Assembly (NCBI GenBank): GCA_029876055.1
Contig: CM056874.1
Span: forward strand, 4,402,001 to 4,466,000
Source: Madurella fahalii
Lineage: Eukaryota > Ascomycota > Sordariomycetes > Sordariales
DNA length: 64,000 bases
Direction: 5' to 3'
This document shows, piece after piece, positions 44,961-55,535 of this stretch. Below the pieces are notes generated by a model, which saw nothing but the letters and a program-made list of their open reading frames with translations, made no database searches and was not told the DNA's origin. Both the position numbers and the translations under genes were made by a program. Every line of letters begins with the position of its first letter. Position 1 is the first letter of the stretch.

Positions 44961-45110
44961 GGACGTTCAGGGGTTTGTTTGGTTGAGGACATTCAGGGTA
45001 TTGTTTGGTCGACGCATTCAGGGTATTGTTTGGTCGAGGACGCTCAGGGTATTGTTGCTGAAGACGTTCAGGGTATTTTTTGTTTGCGTCGGGGACATTC
45101 AGGGGCGCAT
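44961..45110 (+). repeat. About 25-nt tandem repeat downstream of MPS1
   Basis: Six imperfect copies of GGACATTCAGGGTATTGTTT(GGTCGA). Copies 2 and 3 are almost identical. Probably within or just past the MPS1 3' UTR. Confidence 0.75.
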
Positions 45111-46467
45111 TGCTAGGAACATAGATTTATACCCCGGTCAGAATTGGAAATTTTCTTGTCTTGTCATCTTCTCTACCCGCTTCAGCTCGTGACTGTTTCC
45201 TATCCCTCCAAGTGCTCCTCTCCTCGCAGTGTTGAGGGTCTTGGTAGTGTGCCTCGCAAGTTCAGCTTGCCAGTGCGGTGGGTAGAGGCTTGGAGGGTGT
45301 CGTCGAACAAGGGAAGGCCCCTGTTTCCGAAGGCCTCGCGGAGGGGCCCTGGGGCACACTCATCCCATACCAACTAGGCGCATTTGTGAATGAGATGGCC
45401 TGCAAATGCTGGAAGATGCGGAGGAGACACGGTGATTTTTGGCCCAGAAAGGCCCCAGGGGGTGCCATATTGGGCCAAGACGACAAGTTCCCACGACCGT
45501 CCAAGTCGCCGAAACATCCCTTCCCGTGGAATTCCGTCGAGTTCTTAATCACCGGACAACCTTGTGTGGCAACTTTGTAGGATATCAAGAACGAGGTCAT
45601 CAACGTTTAAGAAATAGGCTCTTGCGAATGACCCAAGAGGCCTCTCGGTCAGGCAGTTAAATACGGTTGGACATAAATCCAGCACGCACGGTTCGAATAC
45701 GAAATTAGAAATGAAGAGTGACTTGATAATTCTCTGACAATTGTTCATCTTGAGCACTCGAGGGAACAACCCATAGCAGAATCTGCCAATTGCAGGTATC
45801 GGAAACGGAACTCAGCTGTGTTTGGTTGCTACTTGGCAGCTCTACAGACAGGCACCGGGTGCCAGATGATACCCAAGAGAAAGTTTAAAATAAGATTAAA
45901 AAAACAGAGAAACGAGGGAGAATTCGCTGTTGAAGGCTGTCCAGAGAAACCGGTTCGTTGCATTCCCCGCAAGCACCTGTTAAGGAATAGTCTATAGATA
46001 TCGCTTGTGCTGTTCACGGTTCCTGCACGATCCCAAGGGACGGATATGATACATATACATGACAAATTCTCACTGCTGATCTTACAAGGTGTGTGCGCGT
46101 TTTGGCCCTACAAACGCATAGCCGCCATGTTGGGGGATGGTAAACCGGGATGCAATACGCAACCCATGGAGGGAGGGCCACCCAGGCCGCTGCCGTTTGG
46201 CGAGGAGAGAGAAGACCCATATCCCAGCCAGCCATCCTCTTCCTAGCAGCAAACAACCGAGTCGTGTCTTTCCCCCCTTACCCTCCCGTTGTAGCAACCC
46301 CGCTGTCTCATCCACCTTGTCCCATCCCTTATACTTCTCCCTCCGCCTCCTCCTCCTCCTCCTCCTCTTCTTCTTCTTCTTCTTCTTCCCCATTTTCCAG
46401 CGAAGATCGCCTCCCAGATGCAGAGAGTGGGGAAGAGAGCAGCCCCTTCTGCCTCGCTCCCCCCGCC
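45111..46467. other. Intergenic
   Basis: Flanks of MPS1 and bL21m, which converge. A plus-strand frame at 45278-45580 (100 codons) has no signature and is not called. The CCT/TTC microsatellite is listed separately. Confidence 0.5.
46346..46389 (+). repeat. (CCT)n(CTT)n microsatellite
   Basis: About seven CCT followed by seven CTT triplets, 3' of the bL21m gene. On the minus strand it is a purine-rich GAA/GGA run. Confidence 0.85.
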
Positions 46468-47166
46468 TCAGCTCTCCAGCTCGGCCACATCGCTACAGAC
46501 CTTGAGCTCGCTGATGCGGAGCATGGTGTAGCGGTGCTTGCTCCGGACGTGCTTGGTGCGGCGGCAGCGGCGCTTCTTCTTGATCTTGACGCGCATGGGC
46601 TCCGACTCGGTGCCCGTGACGACGGCGCGGCAGGCGAAGAGGCGCTCGTCGACGTAGGGCGCGCCCCGCAGCGTGAAGTCGCGGCTGCCCAGCGCGCTCG
46701 CCCGCGTCAGCCGCAGCACGTCCCCCGGCGCCACCCCGGGCATCTTGAACGGCAGCCGCACCGAGTCCCCCTCCGTCACCAGGTACGCCCGCCCGTGGAT
46801 GTGCACCGTGATGTAGTGCCCCGGCTGCGCGGCCAGCAGCGGCAGCAGCGCCCGGACCGACTCGCTTATTGGCCCGCGAGGCGCGGATGATGCGGATGCT
46901 GAGGATGGTGACGAGGATGACGAGGATGACGGTTGGGTTGGGGGAGGCGGTGGTTGTGTAGCTTGCGATGACGGGAAGGTCTGCTGCGGCGGTTGGGCAT
47001 GTTGGATCACGCTCGGTTCGGGGTGGGCAGGCTCAATGATCTGGGCCGTCTGGTGTAGGAATCGGGCTGTCGCTACAGCCGGTGTGGCCGTCGTCGTCCT
47101 GATGGGTAGGAAACGCGTGACGGGAGTGCGCAGCTCCAAGACGGAGCGCAGCAGTGCCCTGCTCAT
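46468..47166 (-). CDS. MRPL49: Mitochondrial large-subunit ribosomal protein bL21m
   Basis: Single exon, 232 aa. The N-terminus (MSRALLRSVLELRTPVTRFL) is an Arg-rich mitochondrial targeting presequence. A Pro/Ser-rich linker of about 50 residues follows, then the bL21 domain: GHYITVHIHGRAYLVTEGDS, RLPFKMPGVAPGDVLRL, GSRDFTLRGAPYVDERLF, then the basic KIKKKRRCRRTKHVRSKHRY and TMLRISEL ending. bL21m binds rRNA in the mitoribosomal large subunit. The Ser run (about 81-95) is encoded by a TCC/TCG/TCA repeat. Confidence 0.92.
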   Translation of the reverse strand: MSRALLRSVLELRTPVTRFLPIRTTTATPAVATARFLHQTAQIIEPAHPEPSVIQHAQPPQQTFPSSQATQPPPPPTQPSSSSSSSPSSASASSAPRGPISESVRALLPLLAAQPGHYITVHIHGRAYLVTEGDSVRLPFKMPGVAPGDVLRLTRASALGSRDFTLRGAPYVDERLFACRAVVTGTESEPMRVKIKKKRRCRRTKHVRSKHRYTMLRISELKVCSDVAELES

Positions 47167-47780
47167 GGCTGGCTGGATTGGCTGGCGACCAATTGGGCTC
47201 GGGGCGAGTGAGGGTTTTGAGTAAGCTGTTGTGGTTCTTACGGTATTCGGTGTCGGCTCCGCGATGGGCTGGGCGGGCGTCGGGACGATTGACGGAGCTG
47301 CGTAGAAAATTCGGTGGACTGGGACGAGCAGCTGAGATCGGCCGGCAAAATTAATACGGGCCCGTTGTCCGCACCGCAGGGGCTCTCACCGAGGTGAGCA
47401 AGTAAGGTGAGCGGCTCATTGACACGAAGGCCTGGTTATGACAAAAAAAGAAAAATTGTCAGCAGGGTATCAAGTCTAGCCTAACCATTCTAGTCCAGTT
47501 CCTCCCTTCTGTACAGTAGACTCGGGTACCTTGAACAGAGCCAGGTAAATTGCTTGTGCCAGTTGCTTCAAGATACCGTTATTGCAATCCGGGCTCCATT
47601 GTCTACGGTCCCATTTACGATCACAATGCATAGAGGTCAAGTTTGTCAGTAGAAATTAAGATTATCAGATTACATCTTCTTCAAGACTTGCAATACGACA
47701 TTCTCTCCTATAGCGCCGTAAAAAGCCTCACTAATCCTCTCAACAAAGGAGGCCACAAAGAACATTACTCCACAACTTAC
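47167..47780. other. Intergenic
   Basis: Promoter of bL21m and 3' flank of the Pro-rich gene. AT-richer, with no gene. Confidence 0.5.
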
Positions 47781-49655
47781 TTAGGCCCTGGTTCTTGATA
47801 GACCCCTCTCAACCCGTGCCGCGTCCTTACACACGAAGTTGAAGCTGTCAGTGGAAGGCGACCTCCGGAACATATTGAGAAAGGCACACCTCCTCCTCCT
47901 CTTCTTCTTCTTGGGCGGAGCGGTTGGCTTCACCGGCTCCGAGTGGTGTCTTCCGGTGAATGCTACGGGCACCCGAGGGCGGGTATCGACCCGCAGCTGG
48001 GGTCTACTAGGCTGTTGCCGCGCCGGTGCTGACGGAGGACTTACCTGGGGGGCGCGCCATGTCTGCGCCGGGGCCCGGCTAGCGAACATGGGATTGGCCT
48101 GGTAGCCTTCGGCCACGTTGGGCTCGCGCCTTACCGCTGTCCTATTTTGTACCATCGCAGTTCTGGGTGGACTCACCTGGGCTGGCCGGTTCGCCTGACG
48201 GTTAGAAAACAACGGGGCCGGCATGTACTCGGGCTTCATAGAACCATATTGTTGCCGGACAGCTCCACCTGGTTGTGGCCGAGCTGCCGGAGGAGTTCGG
48301 GTCACGTTTGGACGCCGCTGCGGCGGTGTGTCCTTTGGTGGGACTGGAGGTCGATATTCGGATCTCGGAGGAACGGAGTCCTTTGGTGGAACCGGAAGTC
48401 GATATTCGGTCTTTGGAGGAATGGGGCCCTTTGGTGGAACCGGAGGTCGATATTCGGTCTGTGGAGGAACGGGCGGCCGCTGTGGATGCCGGCCCCTTGT
48501 CCCCTGGGACACTTGTGTCCTCAATTGTGGGTTTATGGCATCTGCTTGGCAGGGGCCGGGACGACGCGGTGACTGGAGTGGCCGTCGTGGATCCGGAGGC
48601 TCGGGGGGTACGATACCGCTGATTACCGCCCGAGAGGGTTGGGGTAAGGTTGGCCCACTTACCACAACTGGCCTCCTGGAGACGTTTCGTATTACAGGTG
48701 GCTCCCAGGTTTGGGGATATCGTCGAACCTGGGCTTGGGCCGCTCGGACGCACGACTGGGGTTCGGCTATGGTGTATGCCTCGCGAGAAAAGAGTTGCGG
48801 TGCTTCGTGGCGATCGTGCGAGCCGCCTGGCGCATTCGGGTTCGCTATCGGGTTCATACTCGGTTGCTTCGGTGTTCCCTGTGTGTAGCCACCTTGGAGG
48901 CCAGCGTTAGCTTGTCTATCAGGAGGACGGGTGTTTGGGGGGTCCGGGTAACGGGACGCAGCGGGATGCAGCGGCCGGTCCGCGAGCTGGGGAGGCGGAC
49001 GCTCAGTCGTCGCTCCGTTTACCCTTGGAGCAGCTCGAGCTAATGGTTGATCATGCACCCTCATATCCCGTGGTAGCACCCCATGGGCTGCTAACCGCTC
49101 GGCTGCTTTCGGGGTTTGGAGCGTTGGCTGCTGAACTGGTCGCTGTTCCAGCGTTCTGCGGAAATCCGTAGTACCACGCGCCGTCTCCCAGAGCGGTTGG
49201 ATATGTAACTTACCTTGCTTGTACTTTCTAGCTTCCTTTCGATGGCGTAATGCTTTCTCTTCTTTCCTCTTCTTCCCCTCATACTCCTGGTTAGCTGCCG
49301 CTGCTCTCTCCTCTATGTCTCTCCTTCGAACTAGTTCTTTGTCTCGCTCCATCTTCTCCTTCACATACTCTCTCGACTCTTGACGGCCTGCATGAGCTCT
49401 CTGCCAATTCTCTCTTTCAATCCGCTTCAGTTCTTTTCCCGTCTTCAATGCCACGGGGCAATGTCGAGAACAGAAGCCCTCGTGATCAACTTTGTAGTAT
49501 TTGATGCTCCCACAGTCGTGGTAGTTGAAGCAGAATGCTTTGCGTAAGGATTTCTTCGCCTCTTCTTCTTTTGTATAGTACGTTGTGCACTTGATCACCA
49601 CGCCACTCTTGATCTCGTGGCCACACCTATATTGGGCAATTTCCATAAGACACAT
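47781..49655 (-). CDS. Pro-rich protein with N-terminal Cys/His motif and coiled coil, function unknown
   Basis: Single exon, 624 aa, not a family I can name. Residues 1-75 are Cys/His-rich (YRCGHEIKSG, IKCTTYY, FCFNYHDCG, DHEGFCSRHC), a probable zinc-binding fold. Residues about 75-155 are a highly charged helix (ELKRIERENW, EKMERDKELVRRRDIEERAA, KRKEEKALRHRKEARKYKQG), likely a coiled coil. The rest is disordered and rich in Pro, Arg and Gln, with a repeat of (E/T)EYR(P/L)PVPPK(D/G) at about 48320-48470 offering SH3-type ligands. A polybasic PKKKKRRRRC lies near the end. A strong GTAAGT lies in the reading frame near residue 150; splicing there would truncate the protein, so the unspliced reading is preferred. 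The Cys/His head recurs in fungal hypothetical proteins (recollection). Confidence 0.65.
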   Translation of the reverse strand: MCLMEIAQYRCGHEIKSGVVIKCTTYYTKEEEAKKSLRKAFCFNYHDCGSIKYYKVDHEGFCSRHCPVALKTGKELKRIERENWQRAHAGRQESREYVKEKMERDKELVRRRDIEERAAAANQEYEGKKRKEEKALRHRKEARKYKQGKLHIQPLWETARGTTDFRRTLEQRPVQQPTLQTPKAAERLAAHGVLPRDMRVHDQPLARAAPRVNGATTERPPPQLADRPLHPAASRYPDPPNTRPPDRQANAGLQGGYTQGTPKQPSMNPIANPNAPGGSHDRHEAPQLFSREAYTIAEPQSCVRAAQAQVRRYPQTWEPPVIRNVSRRPVVVSGPTLPQPSRAVISGIVPPEPPDPRRPLQSPRRPGPCQADAINPQLRTQVSQGTRGRHPQRPPVPPQTEYRPPVPPKGPIPPKTEYRLPVPPKDSVPPRSEYRPPVPPKDTPPQRRPNVTRTPPAARPQPGGAVRQQYGSMKPEYMPAPLFSNRQANRPAQVSPPRTAMVQNRTAVRREPNVAEGYQANPMFASRAPAQTWRAPQVSPPSAPARQQPSRPQLRVDTRPRVPVAFTGRHHSEPVKPTAPPKKKKRRRRCAFLNMFRRSPSTDSFNFVCKDAARVERGLSRTRA

Positions 49656-50641
49656 CTCGTCTGTTTTAGGTGATCGTTCGTGTTTGGTGTCTGATTGTAG
49701 CTCAGTTTGTAGCGTCGCAAAGGCTTCTTCAGCAAATCAGTTGGATTCTCGATTAATCCGCGTTCTGTTTTTCTGCTGCATCGCTCGCTCTGCTGGCAAG
49801 GAATTCCAAATTGGTGAGATAATCAACAACAGACAATGGGGGTTGTTAGTCTTATATACTGGAGGTCGTCCCCCTTGTTCGAATTCCCTTGTTCCCTGGC
49901 GGGGAGAACAATGCCGTCGTCTAAACACAAGGTTACTATCTCTGGCCGTCTTTGTGACAGCAATACTCACAGCGATGAACAAGCCCCTTGTTCAAGCTAC
50001 TCATTCAGTTCGGGATGTAACCCTACACCAGCATCTTTCGGATATTGACATTCAAGATTAGAAAATCATGCTGGTGGCTAAGAGGACATGGCGCGTGGCT
50101 GATGTTGTGTCGATTGATACTTATTACTCTGCGTCGGGCTGATTTTCTAATCCTACACTATTGAGTCAAGGCCTTGTCCTCCTATCGACTCCAAACCCTA
50201 GACGAAGTTGGTCAAACTGTAGTATGCGTCGTCTACCCCTGTCCTGAGGTCGCCAGTTTCATTCTAGTGAATAGCGTCTTGTGTGGTTTGAGCTTCCGGT
50301 GGAATTCTTGTTAGCGGCTGCGGCTGCGGCTGCGGCAGCGGCAGAAGTTTCAGCAACGCTTTGGTGTATACGCCGAGTCGGATGGAGCGAGGAGGGATCT
50401 GTCCCACCTCTGCCCCTAGAGGTCACCAATTCTTGTGTGTGATGTGAGGTGTCGACCAGCGGTGAAGAGGAGATGGATCGATGGTGCTTGTAGGAGGCCC
50501 CGAAGCTGATGGCGCGAGACATTCCGGCTGTCGTCAGTGTTTTCCCCCTTGGCGCCTATTGTGGCACCGCTGAACCGGTTGGGCCCATAATGGTGTATCA
50601 CTGACAAGTAGATGAGAGTTCGACGTGACGGTGCGTGACGT
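49656..50641. other. Intergenic
   Basis: Upstream region of the Pro-rich gene. A minus-strand frame at 50259-50522 (87 codons, beginning MSRAISFGASYKHHRS) includes a poly-Ala run from a GCN repeat. It has no supporting motif, so it is only a possible small gene. Confidence 0.4.
50315..50345 (+). repeat. (GCGGCT)n microsatellite
   Basis: About ten GCN-type triplets (GCGGCTGCGGCTGCGGCAGC) in an apparent intergenic region. Confidence 0.7.
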
Positions 50642-51539
50642 CTACCCAATCTTCGGGACGCTCCCGACGAAGCGCTCGGCTACCTCGATCCGTGTTCCAC
50701 CGAGGGATGTGATCTTGGCGGCTAGGGCCTTCTCGTTGTCTAGAGCGGTGATCTCGTCGCCACCACCAATGCTGTTCCCATAAACCATGACGTTGGGGAC
50801 CGTCTTCCTGCCCGTCATCTCTGCCAGCTTGGCTTGTATTTTTGGACCCAGCGGGTGCTGGTCCAACTCGACCACATGAGGCGTGGGTTCGATGATATAC
50901 TTCTCCAACAGGATTCCCTTTGCTCGCTTCGAGTACGGACAGTATGACTTGGAAAAGATGATGACTGGTTGAGGGGGCGAGTTAGCAGCTAATACCATGC
51001 TGGACGCGGGTTGGGGTATGCTAACCTGGAGACTTCTTCAAGATAGTAGCCAGTTCCGTCTCGACCTCGTGCTCATCATCCGCCTCCAGCACCTTCTTCT
51101 TCGCGCTCCCATCGGACGTGCCTTTTTCTTGACCGCTGGCCGAGCTCCCGACGCCAATTATGTCCTCGGGGTTGTCTGGCTTGTTGGGGGCCTTTGCGTT
51201 TGCACTGTCCTTGGCTTGCTGCTGGGCTTGGCGAAGCCGCTCAGCCATCTCCTTGGCGACAATGACATCGTCCTCGTCGATGTCCCCGTCCGCGTCAACG
51301 TCATGATCGTGTCCGTGGCCAGCCATAATCTTCTGGCCCGCCTCTGCGCCGCCACCGCCGCCGCCAGCTCCAGCCCCGTGCCCTTTATTCATGGCATTCA
51401 CCGTCTTGTGGTAAAAGTCTTGCAAGGATTGCGTGTCTGCCTCGCGCGCATGGCGGGCCTGCGAGGTGAAGAAGAGCAAGGTGACGACACCAGCCAGGAC
51501 AAGATACACGAGCACGCGGAGACGCCTTGGGGACGGCAT
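50642..51539 (-). CDS. Membrane-anchored glutaredoxin (Grx6/Grx7-like)
   Basis: Two exons, 51539-51026 and 50964-50642, with a 61-nt intron (GTTAGC, branch GCTGCTAAC, CCAG) joining KKSP to VIIFSKSYCPYS; 278 aa. The ATG at 51539 is chosen since a single transmembrane anchor follows (LRVLVYLVLAGVVTLLFF). Residues about 35-165 form a hydrophilic stalk with a Gly run, an Asp/His segment (GHGHDHDVDADGD) and a charged helix. The C-terminal glutaredoxin domain carries the CPYS active site, TVPNVMVYGNSIGG with the cis-Pro, and GGDEITAL. Topology and CPYS match yeast Grx7 of the early secretory pathway. Lumenal thiol chemistry using glutathione is inferred. Confidence 0.87.
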
Positions 51540-53340
51540 GGCGGGCAGTTCCAGTCGGACTAGAGCGCGTAGTCTGTGCTTTATGTATGCTCCCACAATC
51601 AATGGCGTCGCATACTCTAGCACGTCTCACTCGAAAGTACTAATCCACGCAGATGAGAATTTGGAGTCCCCGAGGGCAGCGATGGACGGAGATGCGTTAT
51701 CGGCGGTATCCGATGTGGCGTCCGGAGATCAATCAGGGATCAAAGCAGCCGCATTGATGCCGATATTTCCACGATCTTGTCGTTCGCATGGGGAAGGTCA
51801 GATTGTGGGCAAATGACGCTTCGCGAGCCGCTACGGGAATTACATTACAAAGTCATGTTTTACCGTCCTGAGTGCCAATTCTGGCTAGCCCCGACCCGCT
51901 CTTTTCATCACCCCCACTGCGCCATCCTCCACAGGTACCCAGAGCTCGGGCCACCGAGTACCTCTCGGCACTGGGGGTCGACAAGGTGCCAGTTCTGAAG
52001 GGAAGTAAATCATCCGGGCCAATCTCTAAAGCGGTACTTGCCGGAAGGGTGGATTAAAGAAAAGCCCTCGAAGACTCTCACGACGGTGATCGCGCTCAGA
52101 TGCAGCCAACGGGGCGCCGGGCTGATAGCTGTGATTGCTGCCAGGGAGCTTGGCCGGACGACAACTTGGCTATGATCACGCTTGCGTATACCGCTCTTCC
52201 ACGTCGATATCCTCCCGCAAGTCGAAGCGAATCCGGACGCGTACGCCGACCTACTACGGCCGTAGGCGAGAAACCCCGAGAAAGCGGTGACCACGACGCT
52301 GAACTGACAGGCTCTCTCGGCACAGTTGCAAAGCTGGAGGGAGTTCCGTGTCTGGCAGCTGCGCGGCAGGCGGCGGGGCCCGGCTTCGACGAATACCTCG
52401 ACGGGCACTGGCGCGACTTGATGTACGGAGGCACCACCGAGCACATGGCCGAGGAACCGGATTTCGAGCAGCGGAGAGACGCTGATGCTGCGCGCCGCCC
52501 CGAAATAGCTCGGAGTACCCACGGCCAGGTAGAGTGTACATCCCTGGGGCCGTGGTCCAATGATGAGAAATGGGGAACGACGAATCTCGTCTCGCAAGGG
52601 AGCACTCGCATCCTATCAGTAGCGCTGCACTTTCGCCCGTTTATGGCCGGCCCTTCACCAACGCCGAGTCCCACAGCCACTGTAGGAACCGGTCCATTTT
52701 CCCACCACCATTATAGGAGCCTCGTCCTCCCCATCCTTTCTCTCTTTCAACAGTCATCATTAAATCCCCCAATTTCGTTCAGCATCTATTGCTACTGCGC
52801 ATTTTTCCCCTCGCGACCCAAACCTCGCAACCTGAGAAACGGTTTGTCACGCCTAAATATCGCCGCTTCAAACAGCATCTTAAAGACCTAGTTTGCAAAC
52901 TCTGAAGATCTGGTTTGGGATAATGGCAGCTATCTTTGGTATGGCTAAACAAAGCGTCAAACTCGGCGTTTGGACCGATGTAACACCCAGGATCTGAGGC
53001 ACGGAGATGCCAGGCGCCGGTGCGGAGGCGCCGGCACGGAGGTGCCGATGCGGGGCGGCCGATGCGGGGATGCCGACCCCACGCTTGTGTTCAGAGCGTA
53101 CATGAAAGGCAGGCTTCAGTTGATCGATTTCCAGCCCCCTACTCGACTAGTGCAAGCCGTCTTGCCAGCGTTACAACCGATCACTCTACAGGGCGTAAAG
53201 CAGACACTCCTCCAGGCGAGATGACTAAAGCCAATCTGGAAGACCAGTATTTGATCAGCAAATAGGATACATCCGTGATCCAAGCCCTCGTAATCGTCTA
53301 GCTCAGCTTAATCGTACCGTACACACTCCGTCTCAGCTTA
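51540..53340. other. Gene-poor interval
   Basis: No confirmed gene. Several overlapping frames near 52010-52890 on both strands reach 195-263 codons but show no motif, and the readings contradict one another. At 53010-53070 a short GATGCGG/GGTGCCG motif recurs. Confidence 0.4.
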
Positions 53341-54486
53341 CGCCTTTTAAAGGACACAAGTCTCAGCCGCGGAGGTCGTTACCACCACAACCTCGCCCTC
53401 GCCGTAATTGGCCTCGTTATCCTCGCACCGTATATCGCTCGAGCAGCGGCCATACTCCTCTCGACCTTGGTTACAACAAACAGAGCCGCTATTTGGGCCT
53501 CTGGCCATTACGGTCTCTATCGTTTCGAAAGCGATGGAGTAGGGGAAGAGGCCGCTACCCGTGCCGATGTATACGACCGTGCCAAAGAGACGAGAGCCGG
53601 AGAATATGCCAAATACTGCTACAACCCAACTACTTTAATACTACTGCGATGTGATTTTTTCTATAAGACCAAGATCTAGTTCAGTACCACGTACCAGGTC
53701 CACTATCCCTTTTCCAAGAGAGATATCTGTGTCCAGGGGTCGCCTGCGGTGGCATTCGACACGGGCCTCGTCGACGCCAATTCGATCGGGACTAATAACC
53801 TGCATGGCTATAAGCTTCGCCGGTCGGCAACATGTACACCCTTGGATACGGAGCATCTATATATACATAATGAAACCGCCAACGGGACTGCGGCTTTCAC
53901 CTCCTACTACGGCGAGGAGGGCAGTAGGGGATACACCTTCCGTAGCACCGGTGATCCCTTCAACTGGCTAGTTCCCAACTATGACATCAGGTCAGCAGTT
54001 ATCCACCAGCGTCTCGGACTCTCTTCTGCACTAGGCACTGACACCGCTACCAGCGTACAATCCACCTCTTAGTACGTCAACATCAGCAACTAGACGCCAA
54101 TCCCGGCACTCAACCGCCCCCCCTAATACGATACTTACCATCATGTTCATCTCCCCTCTGCACATCCTCTACCTCAAACCCAGCGCCGATCCCATCTTCG
54201 TGGCCGACAAAGCATTCTACTACGAAGGCGACCCCATCCCAATCTACTACTCTATTGCCAAACGCCTTGGAACGGCCTTAGTCGCACAGGACGTAATATC
54301 GCAGTACACATCGGTGCCACTGAGCGATGGCGACTTGGAAGTTAGGGAGGTTGCCACCCATCGGTCTCTCCCAATGTCAATACAATGGCGTACGAGAATG
54401 TCAATATCATCTGAACTAAGAGGGGCATTGGGACGCGACGTTGGGATACGCTACCTGGAATGTCCTGGAAGCACGAGCGGCCTCTA
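53341..54486 (+). pseudogene. Decayed multi-domain membrane protein family, function unknown
   Basis: A membrane-like segment (NLALAVIGLVILAPYIARAA) is followed by TNRAAIWASGHYGLYRFESD, ETRAGEYAKYCYNPTT and RCDFFYKTKI. An in-frame TAG at 53677 (CAG to TAG) interrupts the same frame, which then continues FSTTYQVHYPFSKRDICVQG, VAFDTGLVDANSIG, RRSATCTPLD. Then come TAG/TAA stops and a frame change before ILYLKPSADPIFVADKAFYY. This order (Tyr/Cys ectodomain, DTGLVD, TCTPL, DPIFVADK) matches a widespread but unnamed sordariomycete ectodomain protein (recollection). Two positions where Cys is expected read Tyr (GHYGLY, HYPFS), again G-to-A changes. The stops and substitutions fit RIP-type decay. 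Confidence 0.5.
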
Positions 54487-54540
54487 GAGGAGGTGCTTGA
54501 CGATGATTCCGCCCCTACCCAAGTGAACTCTCCCGAGGAC

Positions 54541-54888
54541 GACAGTCGTGGCGCGGATAGAGTCATATCCATATTTGAGTGCCTAGGATGTAGCGACTCT
54601 AGCCAGTACATCAATATTTACCCTAACATGCCGAACCCCCTTCCGGACGTCGAGAGCAATATCGTCTCGGCTTTGGTGTCCGGCACCACTGCTTGTTACC
54701 AGATGATTGCCGTCTGCACTTGCTGTGCCCAGGAAGAGCCGATCGACAACTTCATCATGGCATGCATCACCAGTACCAACCAGGGGGTACCAGTCTGCGG
54801 CAACTGTATCTACCAAGGCGTAGCCAGCACCTGCGAGCTCACCGGCAGCTACTATGGCGCCGTCTTCTCGGAACCCAGTGTGTACTGA
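54541..54888 (+). pseudogene. Cys-rich open segment, probable gene fragment
   Basis: The open frame contains ECLGCSDSSQ, VSGTTACYQMIAVCTCCAQE, FIMACITSTNQGVPVCGNCI and YQGVASTCELTGSYYG, ending TGA at 54886-54888. About eleven Cys in 90 residues resemble a small secreted Cys-rich protein. But the frame has no credible start or signal peptide, and it follows the decayed gene directly. It may be the 3' part of that gene or a separate remnant. Function unknown. Confidence 0.35.
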
Positions 54889-55535
54889 CCGGGGGAAAGT
54901 CAAAATGCTTGTGTCGAGGGCTGGTGCCCGGAGTGCCATTGCTAGCTCTTCATCGTAGCCGAGTTTATATCTCCCAACTCACTCACCAGGCTGACTACCA
55001 AAATATTGGTAGCAGTGATAACAAGGAGACAAGCACCCTATCATATGTAAAACCTCCAGAACGGCCTTGGGGAGTGAGGTGCCTGCGGTCGCAGCTTTCG
55101 GACATTGATTGGCGGAAAGCTCTCCCAATCAGCGCCTCCCCCCCACACGAGGCAGAGGCAGGCAAGGTTGGGTGAGAAGATGTAGCTGGTCACCCAACCT
55201 ATCACACTTTTCCTGCCGATGCCCAACGTCCTCGGTTGCCTCTCACGGGCGGCATCGGCATCTCTCCGCATTCCGTTGTTTCACTGGGAATACTGGCTCC
55301 ATAAGCTATATAGGTCACTGGCTCGGTCTCTTGGTAAAGCTCGATGGCGGGCAACTGGCTGAATGTATGCTCAGGCTGACAACCCGTCAGGCGCAGTTCC
55401 CCTTCCCTCCCCCGTGGACTTGTCAATCTCGGCAGCGTCGTCTTCGGGGACGGAATACAGCAGCTCATCACTGCCGCCGATCGCCAAAGTCTTTCCCTAC
55501 CGCCAATAACCCCCTACCCTTAAAGGGCTCTCACC
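54889..55535. other. Intergenic, NACHT gene promoter
   Basis: Between the decayed gene and the NACHT gene. No coding signature. Confidence 0.45.

Noticed and set aside
43688..44992. 434-codon minus-strand frame opposite the MPS1 kinase
   Set aside because: Antisense shadow of GC-rich third-position coding sequence; the plus strand carries all kinase motifs.
45660..45720. Possible tRNA because of GGTTCGAATA
   Set aside because: No acceptor, D or anticodon stem can be folded around it, and the T-stem pairing fails.
49100..49230. Possible intron (GTAAGT) in the Pro-rich gene
   Set aside because: Joining the available acceptor shifts frame to an early stop, whereas the unspliced frame continues for about 470 residues.
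50259..50522. 87-codon minus-strand frame with a poly-Ala run
   Set aside because: The Ala run comes from a GCN microsatellite; only the open frame supports it.
52010..52891. Several frames of 190-263 codons on both strands
   Set aside because: Mutually overlapping, no motif, no signal peptide, no plausible introns. A decayed gene cannot be excluded, but nothing supports one.
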